Source: Eukaryota sp. TZLM1-RC (lineage: Eukaryota; Metamonada: BaSk clade). Taken from it: 64,000 bases of DNA. The notes beneath the pieces are model-generated. The model had not been told where the DNA came from, made no database searches, and saw only the letters and a list, made by a program, of their open reading frames with translations. The stretch is from assembly GCA_040285825.1 (NCBI GenBank), contig JAUPSS010000013.1, positions 481,218-545,217 on the forward strand, written 5' to 3'. Below, one piece after another: positions 40,291 to 51,703 of the stretch. Made by a program: the position numbers and the translations under genes. Each line of letters begins with the position of its first letter. Within the stretch, counting starts at the first letter, position 1.

Positions 40291-41277
40291 AGTCCGAGGA
40301 AGAGGAATTGCATTAACAACTTCGGGGATCGGTGCTCAAAATTTCAACAATCAGGTGCACTTTGCGCACTGAGTGTTTTACCAGGTGAAAGTGTTGAGAC
40401 GCTAATTTATAGCCCCATTACTTGTGATGTTGTTGTTTTCCGACCCTAACTGTCTAATTTTGGTTATGTTCTATTATCAACCGCTATTAGTTATTTACAG
40501 TGTACGTGATGCCACGTCATCACCAGTTTATGTGAACAGAATTACTTTTCTCTCATTATTCCCGTTCCGTGATATAAACCCCTGTTTCATAGTTTCTGTT
40601 TATTCAAGGTTTCCTTGATGCTAGTGAACCCCACACCAGTCTTTCATCCGTGATTCAATTCTCAATTTGACAAGTAAATGGTTTAATAAGACCATATAGT
40701 TATATATTATAGTTATATATTGGTGCTCTCCAACACTGGTCGCAAAAATGTCAAAATTGTCTATTTTAAATTTGTTGAAATTAAAATTACATTGTTCTAG
40801 GTGTTTTAAGTATAATTTTTTGTTAATAAGCATAACCAAAAACAATTCATCTCATCCTTCTTTATCTCCATCTGTCAAGTCATCGACCTTATCGAAGTTG
40901 CACATAAAATTGCCTGAACTATCGACGTTGAATAGTTTACATCAAATAGGGTTCTATGAATATTAAATTATGCTGATAGTTGACAAAAAATGCCAGTTGT
41001 AATTTTTCTCTTTGGGAATGTGAATACCAAAAGAAAAACACAATCTATCAGCACTGTGTAAACTTTGGGAAACTAAAACTTTGGGCAAATTGCCAAACAA
41101 AGTAAAGATAATCTATCTTAAACGTAGAGAGAACATCAACTGGGCTAGTGACGTCCTCAGAATGACCTTGAAACAACTTGACTTACATTAACAGACCAAT
41201 TCTGTCTGGATGAACAAATCAAGTGTCTTTTTGAGGATTAATTTATGTTTTCTTGCCTCTCAATTTAAAACCATAAT
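40291..41277. other. Intergenic, nothing firm
   Basis: No gene supported. Two AT-rich direct repeats (ATAGTTATATATT) lie near 40690-40720. The last 100 bases are the presumed promoter of the TFIIF gene. Confidence 0.45.
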
Positions 41278-42009
41278 ATGGAGCATCCACCACCACCAGC
41301 ACCCTCTCAAATTGATACTCACTACGATCTAGATGTTTCTCATGAAAAACGATCTTTTTGGTTGGTTGGTCTTCCTTCTTCTATAGTTCATGCGTGGAAT
41401 GATGTGCAAGATTCAAATACTCAGGTTGGTACTTTACGTGTGATACATCGTTCGGGTAAACCACCTGAATATCAGATCGTTTCTCACATCGATGTCCCTA
41501 ATCTACCTTCAGAGTACACCTTCAATCGACAACATCAAGCCTCTCAGCTAAGGGTGTTTTCAAAGGACAACATTGCCAAGAAGGCTGCTATAGAGGGTTC
41601 TATTACCGACAGATATCGCTGTCTCCCAATCAAAAACAAAACAATTATCAAGAAAATATCAGAACACCGTCGTGTTGTCCAACAACATCGACCACGATCC
41701 CGTGTCTATGATAGCCGGGCTAACATCGTTCCCATGGGCGGACTGGGTATGGTTAGGGAACATAGGATCGCTGTGGGTGGCGAGAAACGAACAGAGAAGC
41801 GAATCCGTGCTGAAAGAGATGTTGTCAAGAATCTTTTGTTTCAACTATTCAACAGAAAGGACTTTTGGTCTCTTTCCGAACTTGTGGATGAAACCGACCA
41901 ACCACAAGCCTGGTTGAGAGATGTTTTGGATGATATATGTATTAGGATCATATCTGGTCCTAATAAGGATCTGTATGAGTTGAAACCAGAGTATAAATAT
42001 ATTGAATAA
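41278..42009 (+). CDS. GTF2F2: TFIIF beta subunit (RAP30/Tfg2)
   Basis: A 243-residue general transcription factor IIF beta subunit, partner of RNA polymerase II in pre-initiation complexes. The N-terminal dimerisation region includes SFWLVGLPSSIVHAWNDV and VGTLRVI. The middle has RYRCLPIKNKT. The C-terminal winged helix reads ERDVVKNLLFQLFNRKDFWSLSELVDETDQPQAWLRDVLDDICI, ending in LYELKPEYKYIE, TAA, a hallmark of the family. The length is normal and the gene has one exon from the ATG. Nuclear location follows from function. It lies alone between LINE relics. Confidence 0.96.
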   Translation: MEHPPPPAPSQIDTHYDLDVSHEKRSFWLVGLPSSIVHAWNDVQDSNTQVGTLRVIHRSGKPPEYQIVSHIDVPNLPSEYTFNRQHQASQLRVFSKDNIAKKAAIEGSITDRYRCLPIKNKTIIKKISEHRRVVQQHRPRSRVYDSRANIVPMGGLGMVREHRIAVGGEKRTEKRIRAERDVVKNLLFQLFNRKDFWSLSELVDETDQPQAWLRDVLDDICIRIISGPNKDLYELKPEYKYIE

Positions 42010-42141
42010 ACGAGCAGTTTTTGCTTGTTCATTAGACAAATAGAGGAGGATTATGGTGAAATATCTAGTGGTGTTGTGGAGTATAATAAAAACATAATCA
42101 ACACTTCAATTCATTACTGACTCTGTAATTAAGATTAAATT

Positions 42142-42433
42142 GCGATGGGCAGAAAACCATATGATTAATCAAATTTATTGTTAACTGAGTTGTTCCACGA
42201 GGTAGTCCGTAGTGCCTTCAATCGAACTGAAAACTAGTCTTTAGTCTGCTCAAATGAACTAGTCCGTAGTGCATTTGAATGAACTAAGGACTAGAGATTA
42301 GTTCGTTCGTTTCTCGTCGGTTGATTGGCCAGTCTAGTCAATTGTATGTCCGTTTAGTTTCAGAGTAGGCTAGTCCGTAGTTCGTTCGAACGGACTAGTT
42401 CGTAGTCCGATTGATCCAGACGATGCCCATCTC
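42142..42433. repeat. GGACTAG-rich element with inverted ends
   Basis: Ends carry GATGGGCA (42144-42151) and its complement TGCCCATC (42424-42431). The interior has many ACTAGTCCGTAGT-type repeats in both orientations, including two copies of TAGTCCGTAGTGC (about 42201 and 42261). It has no coding potential; MITE-like. Confidence 0.55.
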
Positions 42434-42572
42434 TATGGGGCAGAAAAAGGTTTGAATTTAATACTTTAAATGTCAAGTGATACCTTCACTACATGGTTAT
42501 ATTCCCTTTTTCATAATGTGCTGTGAAACAAACAGTTATACAGTAACACACAAAAAAATAACACATTGTAGC

Positions 42573-42703
42573 TTTTCTTGTGAAATTCCACATCAAGTAT
42601 GCTAGTTACTAACAACTCAAAGGTGTCTTGGACTTTCTGTTGTTATTAAGTCATAATTTTCAAATAAAGTTGGCCAAAATTAAAAACCATTTAGTTGTAA
42701 GTA
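42573..42703 (+). repeat. 131-bp segment duplicated at 57935-58065
   Basis: Shares TTCTTGTGAAATTCCACATC through AAAACCATTTAGTTG with only a few substitutions. The second copy runs into the pogo-like transposase relic, so this is likely part of the same transposon family. 42704-42857 has nothing else. Confidence 0.75.
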
Positions 42704-42857
42704 ATGTTTTTTGGTTAAGCTAATTTGATAACATGTAAACTTCTGATAACAGAAAACAGATTGTAAATGATTAAAGACGCTTGCAAATGTATAGAATCTT
42801 TGGGCGAGGGCTTTCACTAAGTCTGTTTTCCATTATCTTTTTTGGCTTAGCCAAGAC

Positions 42858-43275
42858 GAAGGTTCACAGAGGAAAACTTAATACTGAGGCTGCTCCGGAT
42901 TTTAAGCAAAAGAGAAACATAGAACATATGATAAAGGTATTGAAGAGGCTAATGTCGATAGAAATACACAGCTGGTTTTTATTGCTTTCCCATTTTCGAT
43001 AATGGTGGATTATCAGTTGAAGCAGAAACTTTTTTGAATGCCTTCCAAAAAATGGTGCAAGAAAAAGCAATGAAAAGATTTGATATTTTTTATGGCATTC
43101 ACGGATTCAATTTGCCATTACTAATAGATTACCTCGATTTTTAAATAGAATAAGAGAAGCTTTAGCTAGACAGCAAGCAGATCATGATTTTGTAGGGGAA
43201 ATCTTGGTTCAATGATAGTCATCCTATTAGTTATGAGTTAATTTAATTAAGTGCGCAAATTCAATAAATATAAAT
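42858..43275 (+). mobile_element. Family-B LINE 3' fragment
   Basis: Plus-strand, frameshifted copy from VHRGKLN to EEILVQ plus the 3' tail. No RT or endonuclease core is left. Confidence 0.8.
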
Positions 43276-43458
43276 TTGTCAAAAATTGCCAATGAATATT
43301 ACCTATTTCCCATTGGTCATCGTTACTAGGTGGCATTTCACACAACATATTTCACATATTTGTTACGATCTATATGTGCCCCATCTAGACCACCATTTAT
43401 TACTCAATTTTGGACATATCGTGCTACATAAGAATCCCCATAACGAAAATGACACTTC

Positions 43459-43620
43459 ATGCAAAGACATCATACACCTGGACCCGTTTATTACAATCCA
43501 GGACTTCCCTCCAAGCAAATCTTTGGCCAATCACGCCTTTCCACAGCTCCTCCCCGAACAACTTTCTCTTCCGACGCCTCCACCGCCCCAGTAGTAGGCG
43601 CATATAAACTACCACTGAGA
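43459..43620 (+). pseudogene. Possible SHIPPO-repeat (flagellar) protein fragment
   Basis: A frame directly upstream of the saposin gene reads HTPGPVYYNPGLPSKQIFGQ and ends VVGAYKLP. The PGPxYxxP and FGxxxR pattern is that of SHIPPO/ODF3-type repeats found in flagellar axoneme-associated proteins. Only one or two repeats are present, with no clear start or stop. It may be an exon relic. Confidence 0.4.
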
Positions 43621-43625
43621 ATTAG

Positions 43626-44519
43626 ATGGAAACTCTCCCCGATAACGACTTTGGTTGTTCCACATGTGCTTTCATCATTAGTGCCTTGGAAGCCAAACTT
43701 GACGATGATGCCACCCGTGAAGAAATTCGTGAAGCTCTCATGCATGTCTGTAAGAATGTTGGATCACTCCTCCGTCCCATGTGTGAAGAAATAATGGAAG
43801 CATATTCTGACTCCATTTTTGACCTTTTATTGGCCAAGTACCCCGTACAAAAGATTTGTGAAGAAATCAAGTTGTGCAAGAAAAAGATGGAAACTGCAAC
43901 CGAGAACAATTCTATTCAATGTTCAATCTGTACCTGGGTCATTGATAACATTCAAGCCAAGATCACTAATGAAACCACTGAAGAAGAAATCATCCAATTC
44001 GTTTAACAAGTTTGCAATGTTGTTCCCCATTCCATGCAAACCGTCTGCCACAATATGATTCAAGAATATGGCCATATGATCATTGAAATGCTTGTCGATC
44101 GATTCCCTCCTGAAGTTGTATGCTCATCTATTGGTCTCTGTAAGGAACCCATTAAACAAGCTGCTGACAATGACCTCGGTTGTACAGTATGTGTCTGGAT
44201 TGTAGAATGGGTGGAGAACCAAATTGATGAATCCTATACCAGGGAACAAATCAAGGAAGTTGTTCTCAAAGTTTGTGACCATGTTCCTCATTTGATGAAG
44301 GCCTACTGTGTAGATTTCATTGAAAATTATGCTGATGTCTTCATTGATTACCTTCTCCAATCTTATACTCCTGACTTTATTTGTCAAAAGATGAGTCTTT
44401 GCACTGTTAAATTTGAAAGTCGTTCTCTTATACTCCTGACTTTCGAATGGATTTCAAACGATTTAAAAAACAGTGGTGAAAAAAAGAACATGACCCTTAA
44501 CAATGATGTGGCATTCTAG
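43626..44519 (+). pseudogene. Three-domain saposin-B protein with in-frame TAA
   Basis: Three saposin-B domains in one frame, each with the six-Cys pattern. Domain 1: CSTCAFI ... HVCKNV ... MCEEIM ... KICEEIKLC. Domain 2: CSICTWV ... QVCNVV ... VCHNMI ... VVCSSIGLC. Domain 3: CTVCVWI ... KVCDHV ... YCVDFI ... FICQKMSLC. A TAA at 44004-44006 cuts domain 2 where a Glu or Gln codon is usual. No signal peptide precedes domain 1, unusual for this secreted or lysosomal lipid-binding family, so the 5' end may be lost. After the third domain a 17-bp internal duplication and a dispersed repeat (44458-44493) replace the natural end. Confidence 0.85.
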
Positions 44520-44769
44520 GAACTGCGGAATCAATGAAACATCGTCCATTCATGGTATAATACATTGGAACACTATTGAACCCAGGAAGCTCAATCTTGT
44601 ATCTTCCTAGAAACTGGCAATAAGGTAGATCATCTACATTACAAACATCAGGTCTTTCTTCTTTATAAACTCCCAACATGTAGATGTCTCTGGGATGGAA
44701 CTCCACGGCTTGCACGAAATGTGCCTTGTTGTTAGTTAGCCCGTCAACAACACCATCAGCTCTGACTAG
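44520..44769 (-). other. Unassigned minus-strand coding-like stretch
   Basis: A minus-strand frame reads VQAVEFHPRDIYMLGVYKEE, then LGRYKIELPGFNSVPMYYTM, and ends PHHC. The composition is protein-like but I recognise no family. It runs against the first codons of the plus-strand LRR frame, so only one can be real. Confidence 0.3.
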
Positions 44770-46390
44770 ATTAAATCTTGGGGGCAACAACATTACCTCT
44801 GAAGGCGCTAGTGCTCTCGCCCGTGCTCTGGAGAGCAATTCCTCTCTGACTGAATTGGATCTTCACTCCAACAACATTACCGCTGAAGGTGCTAGTGCTC
44901 TCGCCCATGCTCTGGAGAGCAATTCCACTCTGACTACATTATATCTTGGGGGCAACAACATTACCTCTGAAGGCGCTAGTGCTCTCGCCCGTGCTCTGGA
45001 GAGTAATTCCACTTTGACTACATTGGATCTCAGGTGCAACAACATTACCGATGAAGGCGCTAGTGCTCTCGCCCGTGCTCTGGAGAGCAATTCCTCTCTG
45101 ACTACATTGGATCTTTTGTGCAACAATATTGCCTCTGAAGGCGCTAGTGCTCTCGCCCATGCTCTGGAGAGCAATTCCACTCTGACTACATTATATCTTG
45201 GGGGCAACAACATTACCTCTGAAGGCGCTAGTGCTCTCGCCCGTGCTCTGGAGAGTAATTCCACTTTGACTACATTGGATCTCAGGTGCAACAACATTAC
45301 CGATGAGGGCGCTAGTGCTCTCGCCCGTGCTCTGGAGAGCAATTCCTCTCTGACTAAATTGGATCTTTTGTGCAACAATATTGCCTCTGAAGGCGCTAGT
45401 GCTCTCGCCCATGCTCTGGAGAGCAATTCCACTCTGACTACATTATATCTTGGGGGCAACAACATTACCTCTGAAGGCGCTAGTGCTCTCGCCCGTGCTC
45501 TGGAGAGTAATTCCACTTTGACTACATTGGATCTCAGGTGCAACAACATTACCGATGAGGGCGCTAGTGCTCTCGCCCGTGCTCTGGAGAGCAATTCCTC
45601 TCTGACTACATAGGATCTTTTGTGCAACAATATTGCCTCTGAAGGCGCTAGTGCTCTCGCCCATGCTCTGGAGAGCAATTCCACTCTGACTACATTATAT
45701 CTTGGGGGCAACAACATTACCTCTGAAGGCGCTAGTGCTCTCGCCCGTGCTCTGGAGAGTAATTCCACTTTGACTACATTGGATCTCAGGTGCAACAACA
45801 TTACCGATGAAGGCGCTAGTGCTCTCGCCCGTGCTCTAGAGAGCAATTCCACTCTGACTGAATTGTATCTTGGGGTCAACAACATTACCGCTGAAGGCGC
45901 TAGTGCTCTCGCCCGTGCTCTGGAGAGCAATTCCTCTCTGACTACATAGGATCTTTTGTGCAACAATATTGCCTCTGAAGGCGCTAGTGCTCTCGCCCAT
46001 GCTCTGGAGAGCAATTCCACTCTGACTACATTATATCTTGGGGGCAACAACATTACCTCTGAAGGCGCTAGTGCTCTCGCCCGTGCTCTGGAGAGTAATT
46101 CCACTTTGACTACATTGGATCTCAGGTGCAACAACATTACCGATGAAGGCGCTAGTGCTCTCGCCCGTGCTCTAGAGAGCAATTCCACTCTGACTGAATT
46201 GTATCTTGGGGTCAACAACATTACCGCTGAAGGCGCTAGTGCTCTCGCCCGTGCTCTGGAGAGCAATTCCTCTCTGACTACATTGAATCTTTGGTGCAAC
46301 AACATTACCGCTGAAGGCGCTAGTGCTCTCGCCCGTGCTCTGGAGAGCAATTCCTCTCTGACTGAATTGGATCTTCACTCCAACATTCCT
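44684..46390 (+). pseudogene. Leucine-rich-repeat array ORF with two TAG stops
   Basis: About 19 ribonuclease-inhibitor-type LRRs of 28 residues (LDLxxNNITxEGASALARALESNSTLTT) run in one frame from about 44770. TAG interrupts at 45611-45613 and again at 45947-45949, both TTG to TAG in the same context. The possible ATG at 44684 gives an N-terminus with no signal or known domain. The 3' end runs into a family-C LINE tail, so no natural C-terminus remains. The units are nearly the same as those of the RCC1-LRR gene at 59324. Protein-binding solenoid by family. Confidence 0.75.
44770..46386 (+). repeat. 84-bp tandem repeat with 252- and 336-bp higher-order units
   Basis: Monomers of 84 bp are arranged first as a 252-bp trimer repeated at about 44920, 45172, 45424, then as a 336-bp tetramer carrying the TAG (45611 and 45947). 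Identity between higher-order units is almost complete. The antisense frame is also open across the array (44863-46350), an artefact of periodicity. Confidence 0.9.
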
Positions 46391-46738
46391 TTTGTGAGAA
46401 ATTGCGGTATTTTTAACAACAATATTGATTTTCTACCCAGAATCAAATCAAACTAAAGCACATAAGAAACAAAAATATTTGGGAGCGCTTCTGTACACAG
46501 CGAAAATTGTTACCACTTGAACGACACAAATTACCAAAATCATTGATAAAATGCAAGGCGAACTGTCCAATGTTGACAAAAATCGAAAAGGCAAATGGAA
46601 CAAACGAAAACTTTGAGTAATGATTCTTATTTAAATCATTTAATATCTCTGTATATTTATCCTTTTTACGATCTTCAGCCTTGTTTAAATGACCATTAGC
46701 ACTAGGTAAAACATCATCACGATAAATAAAAAAAGCGA
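46386..46738 (-). mobile_element. Family-C LINE 3' fragment
   Basis: Minus-strand C-terminus: YRDDVLPSANGHLNKAED, then FVPFAFSIFVNIGQFALHFINDF, ending FLMCFSLI, TGA, plus about 60 nt of 3' UTR. It abuts the LRR array, which it truncates. Confidence 0.85.
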
Positions 46739-46925
46739 ATAGAAGCTGTTTCTGATCAAATTTCGAAATATTCAATTTAAAAGACTTAAATTTAATTAAC
46801 CAAAGTGTTGCCCCGCTTTTGAGTGTCCATAGATTTTTAACACTAGAACAGAGATACCTTTTTACCAATTTGGATGGAATGAGGTAACGGCAGAAATTAG
46901 TTGTATTATTTTGAAGAATAACTTT
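46739..46925 (-). other. Target ORF of the family-A insertion, 3' part
   Basis: The minus-strand frame continues in phase from the stretch at 52098-52274 across the target duplication (STVAF on both sides). Without the insertion it would be one frame of about 115-120 codons before the family-C piece. Lys/Leu/Asn-rich; no family recognised. Confidence 0.35.
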
Positions 46926-48324
46926 AAATGCCACAGTGCTTTTTTTTAAATTTAATTTTATTCTAAACCTATAAATCAACATCTAAAAAATCCATCTCTC
47001 CCAAAACAAAAACACTAGATGCAACTCTCTCATAGTGAGATCCAAGAGAAAGCAAAGCATGAGAAACCATCTTCAACATCCCCTTAAAAATAGAAAACAC
47101 AATTCTATTTTGCCAAAACAATCTGTTGAACTTTCTGCCAGTTCTTCTCTTTACAATCATTTCAAAATCATCCAAAAAACGTAAAGCAGTTGGTGTAAGT
47201 GAACCAAAAAGGGAAAATACAAATGGATACAAATTGTATTTTTCATGCTGTAGACTGGCCAATTTGGACAAAGGTTCATTGTATTTTTTGAATTTAAAAT
47301 TTTCAGTATTTGAAAGGGGATTATGAATTTCAGAATTAACAGGCCTTTCATTTGAGGCATTACAAGGATTAACAGACATTACATCCAATAAAATTAAGCT
47401 TCCATCTAATCCAGGTAATATGACATCACCTCTATTATTCTTATGAAAATCATTTTCAGCATCAAACAGATTTGACAACAGAGGTTCCAAGAAGGATTCA
47501 ATTCTATGAAATTTACACATACAATATAACTGGTCTCTTACAGCATCATGAACCTTGCTTCTAAAAGTAATAAAATGTTTACAATTTAACAAATGAGTAG
47601 TTGTAATTTCTCGAGAACATTTACAAATTAAATTATGAGGTAAATTATCAGGCCAGATAAAGAAACGAAATCTCATATTCAGAGTCCAAGCAGAATCGGA
47701 TAAGAGAGTACCATGAACTTGTGGAATTGTTGTTACTAAGGCAGAGATACTATCGCACATATCTTGTAAAAGATTTGCAAAAGCGGGATTCTTTTTCTTG
47801 GCCAAGCCAAGTCTAACATCAAAATCCAAGCTTTCAAAAATCTTTGACAATTTTTGTTGAAGCTTTTTACAGCAAAACTGTAAATTAAATAGAAATCGGT
47901 TTGGAATTTCTTGAATTGATTGAGGAAAACATTTGGTCCAAATTTGTGGCGGTAAATTTTCAAGTTCACAAGATAACTCATACAAATAGGGACTACAATT
48001 GGGGACTAACAGATGAGAATCATCAGGAAATCTACGAGAAAATTTATAAATAAAATTTTTGCCACCACCCAAGAATGCTGATTGACACAAAATTGAAAAT
48101 TTAGTAAATCCAATACCCCCCAAATTTGCTGCAGAAAATAAGTGACTTTTCAACATTCCTGGTTCTACATCCAATAAATCAGCAAAAAATTCTGTTCTCA
48201 ATGAATTAAAAGAACGACAAAAATCTAATGCTATGGAAGGAGCACAAGATCTCAAAATGTGGGTTATTCTCCCAGTGTAGCAAATTTTAAGCATAAAAAA
48301 TTTAATATGCTTTTCTATATCTAA

Positions 48325-49602
48325 TATTTAATTTATTGAATTTGCACACTTGATTAAATTAAATTATAACTAATGGGACGACTATCATTAAACCAAGATT
48401 TCCTCTACAAAATCTTGATTTGCTTGCTGTCTAGCTAAAGCTTCTCTAATTCGATTGAAAAATTGCGGTAATCTATTAATAATGGCAAATTGAATCGGTG
48501 AACGCCATAAAAAAATATCAAATCTTTTCATTGTTTTTTCTTTCACCATTTTTTGGAAGTCATCCAAAAAAGTTTCTGCTTCAACTGATAATCTTCCATT
48601 TATCGAAAATGGGAAAGCAATAAAAACCAGCTGTGTATTTCTATCGATATTTGCATCTTCAATTTCTTCATCATATTTTCTATGTTTTTCTTTTGCTTTA
48701 AAATCCAGAGCAGCCACAGGATTAAGTTCTCTTCTGTGAACCAAAGTATCGTTTGCAACATTACATGAGACAAAGTCAACAATAGCTTAAGAAATATCAA
48801 TCCAATCACAGTATACATCACCTCTATCATCAGAACCAAAATTATTCAGAGAAAGTGTTTCTTTCAGCAGGGGCTCTTTGATACACGATATCCTTGCAGT
48901 TTGTGCCATATTGAAAACAGTGTCTCTAACAGCATCATGTAATGAAGAACGATAAGTTATCAATTTAGAGCAATTTAGAGCATGGCGCAAAGTGAGTTGA
49001 GGTGAATTCGAACAAATACATTTTTCTTTTGATAATAATTGGTTAATGGGAATGTTCAAATATAATCTCATTTTTGTTACAAATGCTTCATTAGTAGCAC
49101 ACAATCCAAATCTTCGTGGTACAATGGTTACAAAAAGTGAAGAATCTGACACCTTGTTTTCACAAACACCCTTTTCCAATAACAATGAGTGAAGATCTTG
49201 ATTTAAAACAGCCGAGCTGCAAATATTATTATAAAGATCTTTTTCATACATTCCAGTCAATCTTTTCTGTAATATTCGAAGAGTGTACTTCAAATTTAAA
49301 ACATTTTTTTCTGGAATATTGCCATTGAATGATTGGGGAAAACATCGACCCCATTTTTCTACATCAATTCTTGAAATTTCTTCATTTAATGCAAAAACAG
49401 TGGAACTTTGCGTTGTCATCAATAAATCTTCCCAATCTGCAAATCTTTCGGAGAACTCAAAGATTGCATTTCTGCATCCACCAACAAAAGCACACGAGGT
49501 AAGAATAGAAGCCTTCGTCCACCCTAAACCACCATATTGTGGACTAAGGTAAGCATGATCTGGAATTTGAAACATTTTACATCCCAGTAATTGAGACAGA
49601 AC
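48325..49602 (-). mobile_element. Family-B LINE nested in family A (thumb region)
   Basis: 5'-truncated copy flanked by a 13-bp duplication TTTCTATATCTAA (48312-48324, 49603-49615). The family-A copy at 3166-3200 shows the empty site. It carries the zinc finger and endonuclease region with few changes (TCTGAA altered to TATTTCTTAAG just after WIDIS). Confidence 0.93.
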
Positions 49603-51344
49603 TTTCTATATCTAAAGAAGAAATTGAATCAAGTTCAATTTTCATTTTTTCCAAAATAACTTGCAATTTATTCTGAATTTGAGGCACATTTCCTAACCAA
49701 CAACCAAGGAACTTAAAAGCAACACTACTATAATTAGTAAGAGGGACAATAGAATCGTTTATCACGAGGTCTTGAGCAGAAGAGCCAATCAGAAGGCATT
49801 TGCTGGCATTAAGATGAAGCCCAATATTTTCATATGAATCGGCAATTTCTTGAGCAACCAATTCTAGTAAATCAAATGAACCAATCAAGGATATATCATC
49901 CATATAAGCAACTATTTTTATAGAAGAGTATTTTTGCTTAATGATATTTAAAGTTTTGTGAATAGCTAAACAAAACAATAATGGACCTAAAGGGTCACCT
50001 TGCTTCACACCAGAAGATGATTTAAGAGCAAATGAATTAAAAATTAAATCTGATTTTTTCCCATAAAACTGGTAGAAAAACTCGATAGCTCAGGAAAATC
50101 AGATTTAATAACTTCAAAAATTGCTTCTCGCTTTACTGAATTAAAAGCATTTTTAAAGTCGAGATTAAAAATAAAATTATTTTACTCTGCATTAAAAAAG
50201 GTGTCAGAGGCAATAGCAGCAACAGATGCACCATCAATTGTTTTGATTCCAAATTGATGAGCATTCAAAAATGTAGAGGCTTTGTCTTTGACACGATCGA
50301 AGACAATTGATGTCAGCAAACGAGAAAGAGATTCACCAACAGCAATTGGACGTATTCGACGTATTCCATCAGGTTTGATTCCGTTTCCAGGCTTTACTAA
50401 AGCAATCAGACGTGCTGCGAGCAATTCAAATGGAGGATTTATTTTCAAAACAATCAATTGTTGAAAATAGTGGGCTAGATCATCAGCAATTTCGGGAGCA
50501 CTGGAACACGCTATTTTTAAGAGATCAAAAGAAATTCCGGATGGGCCTGCTGCTTTCCCCTTAGGTAATTTTTGAATAGCTTTAAGAACCTCAATTGCAG
50601 TAACAGGATTTTCAATCCAAAAAGGACACACTTCAGGCTTGCTGCACTTGAAATTTTCTTGAGGATGCAACTTTTGGAGTTTTTCAAGGGTATCAGAGTT
50701 TACATCAGCAAAATAAGAGGAAAACAAAGACTGCTTTGCGGCACCATAACGACCACGTAAGCACAATTTTCGGCAAATTTTTGATTTCACAATTTTTCTA
50801 TTTCCAATTTTTTCTTAAAACAATTTTTGTTTTTTCTAGCAAAATATTTCCAGAAGGATGAAATATTCCACTTATTATTTTTCAATTCAGAAGTAAAATT
50901 TCTCATTTCCATTGAGAAGGGGTGCTGGCGGGACTTATTTCTACTGGGATCCGGATCAGGGGTCTTACGGTATCAACGGCTTTACAATTCGTACAAAACA
51001 GAAGTTTTCGACCATTTCGTGCATCTGCAACATCTTTTTTGCAAAATGAACAACAAAAACTACTGTTTTCAGAAGGGGAAGAAGAGGGAACACTAGAAGC
51101 ATTTAACTGTTGATCGTCAGAAACATTATTTTCAGCACCTTTCACAACGGCAACAGCTGGAACAGAACATTGGAGAATTTGTTGAGCAGATTTTAATTCA
51201 AATTCTCTTTTTTGTTTCTCAGGGCACGTTCTCGAATTATGACCACTGATACCACAAATCGAACATTTTTTTAGAACCTTTTAATGGCAGTGGTTTCATT
51301 TTTCCAGTTCTTTCAATTTTGTCAATTTTTGAGTTAAAAGTATT

Positions 51345-51703
51345 TTATATTTATTGAATTTGCACACTTGATTAAATTAAATCATAACTAATGGGACGAC
51401 TATCATTAAACCAAGATTTCCTCTACAAAATCTTGATTTGCTTGCTGTCTAGCTAAAGCTTCTCTAATTTGATTGAAAAACCGCGGTAATCTATTAATAA
51501 TGGCAAGTTGAGTCCGTGAACGCCATAAAAAAATATCAAATCTTTTCATTGTTTTTTCTTTCACCATTTTTTGGAAGTCATCCAAAAAAGTTTCTGCTTC
51601 AACTGATAGTCTTCCATTTATCGAAAATGGGAAAGCAATAAAAACCAGCTGTGTATTTCTATCGACATTTGCATCTTCAATTTCTTTATCATATTTTCTT
51701 TGT
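51345..51703 (-). mobile_element. Short family-B LINE nested in family A (N-terminal region)
   Basis: 3' fragment of family B with a candidate 7-bp duplication AAGTATT (51338-51344, 51704-51710). It separates the Ser-rich N-terminus of family A from its CCHC knuckle. Confidence 0.8.

Noticed and set aside
40300-40760. Solo LTR followed by a tRNA primer-binding site (TGGTGCTCTCC)
   Set aside because: The preceding sequence does not end in CA, no second LTR or gag/pol follows, and the match to a primer site is short.
43626-45949. TAA/TAG read as glutamine
   Set aside because: TAG in the LRR array replaces a Leu codon, TAA in the TIGR04141-like copy replaces Tyr, and both TAA and TAG end normal genes.
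44863-46350. 495-codon minus-strand ORF of LSRARARALAPS repeats
   Set aside because: It is the antisense reading of the 84-bp LRR units; periodicity keeps several frames open. The plus frame has the LRR consensus.
44770-46386. CRISPR array
   Set aside because: Repeats are contiguous 84-bp coding units without unique spacers, in a eukaryotic genome.
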